From positions 1-43,627 of the forward strand of contig JAAVTG010000436.1 in the NCBI GenBank assembly GCA_011947345.1: 43,627 nucleotides of DNA. The letters run 5' to 3'. Origin of the DNA: Phytophthora quininea. Taxonomy: Eukaryota; Oomycota; Peronosporomycetes; Peronosporales; Peronosporaceae. This document shows, one piece after another, positions 43,429-43,627 of this stretch. The first letter of the stretch is position 1; each line of letters starts with the position of its first letter. Made by a program: the position numbers and the translations under genes. Below the pieces are notes generated by a model. The model had not been told where the DNA came from and searched no databases. It saw only the letters and a list, made by a program, of their open reading frames with translations.

Positions 43429-43627
43429 ATGGCTCGAAGCCGGAGTCGCAGCGCGTCTCGCTCTCCTCGGCGCCACCGCAGCTCTTCCCGCCGCGACCGC
43501 CACTCTTCTCGTCGTCGCAGTCGTAGTCGGAGCCGCGGTCGTCGCGATGATCCCTCCGCAAGGCTCCAGACGCCCAGGAAGACAAGAACGGCGAGATTTC
43601 CTTAAGCATCGAAGAAACGAACAAGTT
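43429..43627 (+). CDS. SART1: SART1/Snu66 tri-snRNP protein, N-terminal part, cut by window end
   Basis: ATG 43429 opens an Arg/Ser domain (MARSRSRSASRSPRRHRSSS). A frame change near 43560 fits one lost base and leads to APDAQEDKNGEISLSIEETN followed by K, the signature start of the SART-1 family, in which the helix ISLSIEETNKLR is almost invariant. SART1 (Snu66 in yeast) is part of the U4/U6.U5 tri-snRNP and is needed for pre-catalytic spliceosome activation. Only the first 66 or so residues lie in the window; the family usually has 600-900. The reverse strand is also open here because of Ser/Arg codon symmetry, but has no family resemblance. Confidence 0.85.

Noticed and set aside
43397..43624. 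Minus-strand frame at the right edge
   Set aside because: Ser/Arg codon symmetry opens it; the plus strand has the SART1 signature.
1..43627. tRNA, rRNA genes or CRISPR arrays
   Set aside because: No cloverleaf with conserved arms, rRNA core or regular spacer array was visible on either strand.

Overview
The window reads as nuclear DNA of an oomycete, most likely Phytophthora or a close relative. The evidence is compact genes with short GT-AG introns, very short intergenic gaps, an LRR receptor kinase with one intron per leucine-rich repeat, degenerate ankyrin repeats of the 'AMDEAATNGH-WLH' type common in Phytophthora, and pogo-like, PiggyBac and Copia transposons with oomycete-style transposases. 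The organism call is inference; no marker gene fixes the species.

Layout. (1) 1-13.7 kb and 35.7-43.6 kb are gene-dense, GC-richer arms. The left arm holds a KIX-domain/LRR protein, an atypical dual-specificity phosphatase, SUMO, LSm4, a DPY-30 domain protein, a broken ankyrin-repeat gene, an LRR receptor with a degenerate kinase, a conserved coiled-coil protein, a PDZ-like protein, a LYR-motif protein and a small unknown protein. The right arm holds PRP40, a small RGG/proline-rich protein, an LRR receptor kinase with a complete active site, a 2-oxoglutarate/Fe(II) dioxygenase and the start of SART1/Snu66. (2) About 15.3-34.1 kb is a transposon island. A pogo-like element (15328-18474) is split by a smaller TA-flanked element (16851-18269). 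Two more pogo-like transposase relics follow. A second pogo-like element (23695-29001) is split by a PiggyBac element (24844-28486) at TTAA. Next come a decayed minus-strand Copia polyprotein (29586-33150) and a MITE-like element (33355-34101). Several AT-rich stretches hold nothing I recognise.

Functional threads. LSm4, PRP40 and SART1 all act in pre-mRNA splicing, and SUMO and DPY-30 are also nuclear. Two receptor-like proteins with the same LRR intron layout lie in the two arms; one keeps a full kinase active site and the other looks like a pseudokinase.

Caution. Many otherwise conserved genes (KIX-LRR, DPY-30, both receptors, PRP40, the RGG protein, the dioxygenase, SART1) are broken by single-base losses, several of them in homopolymer runs. 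I read this as mainly consensus sequence error, not gene death. CDS spans below bridge those breaks, and each break is described.
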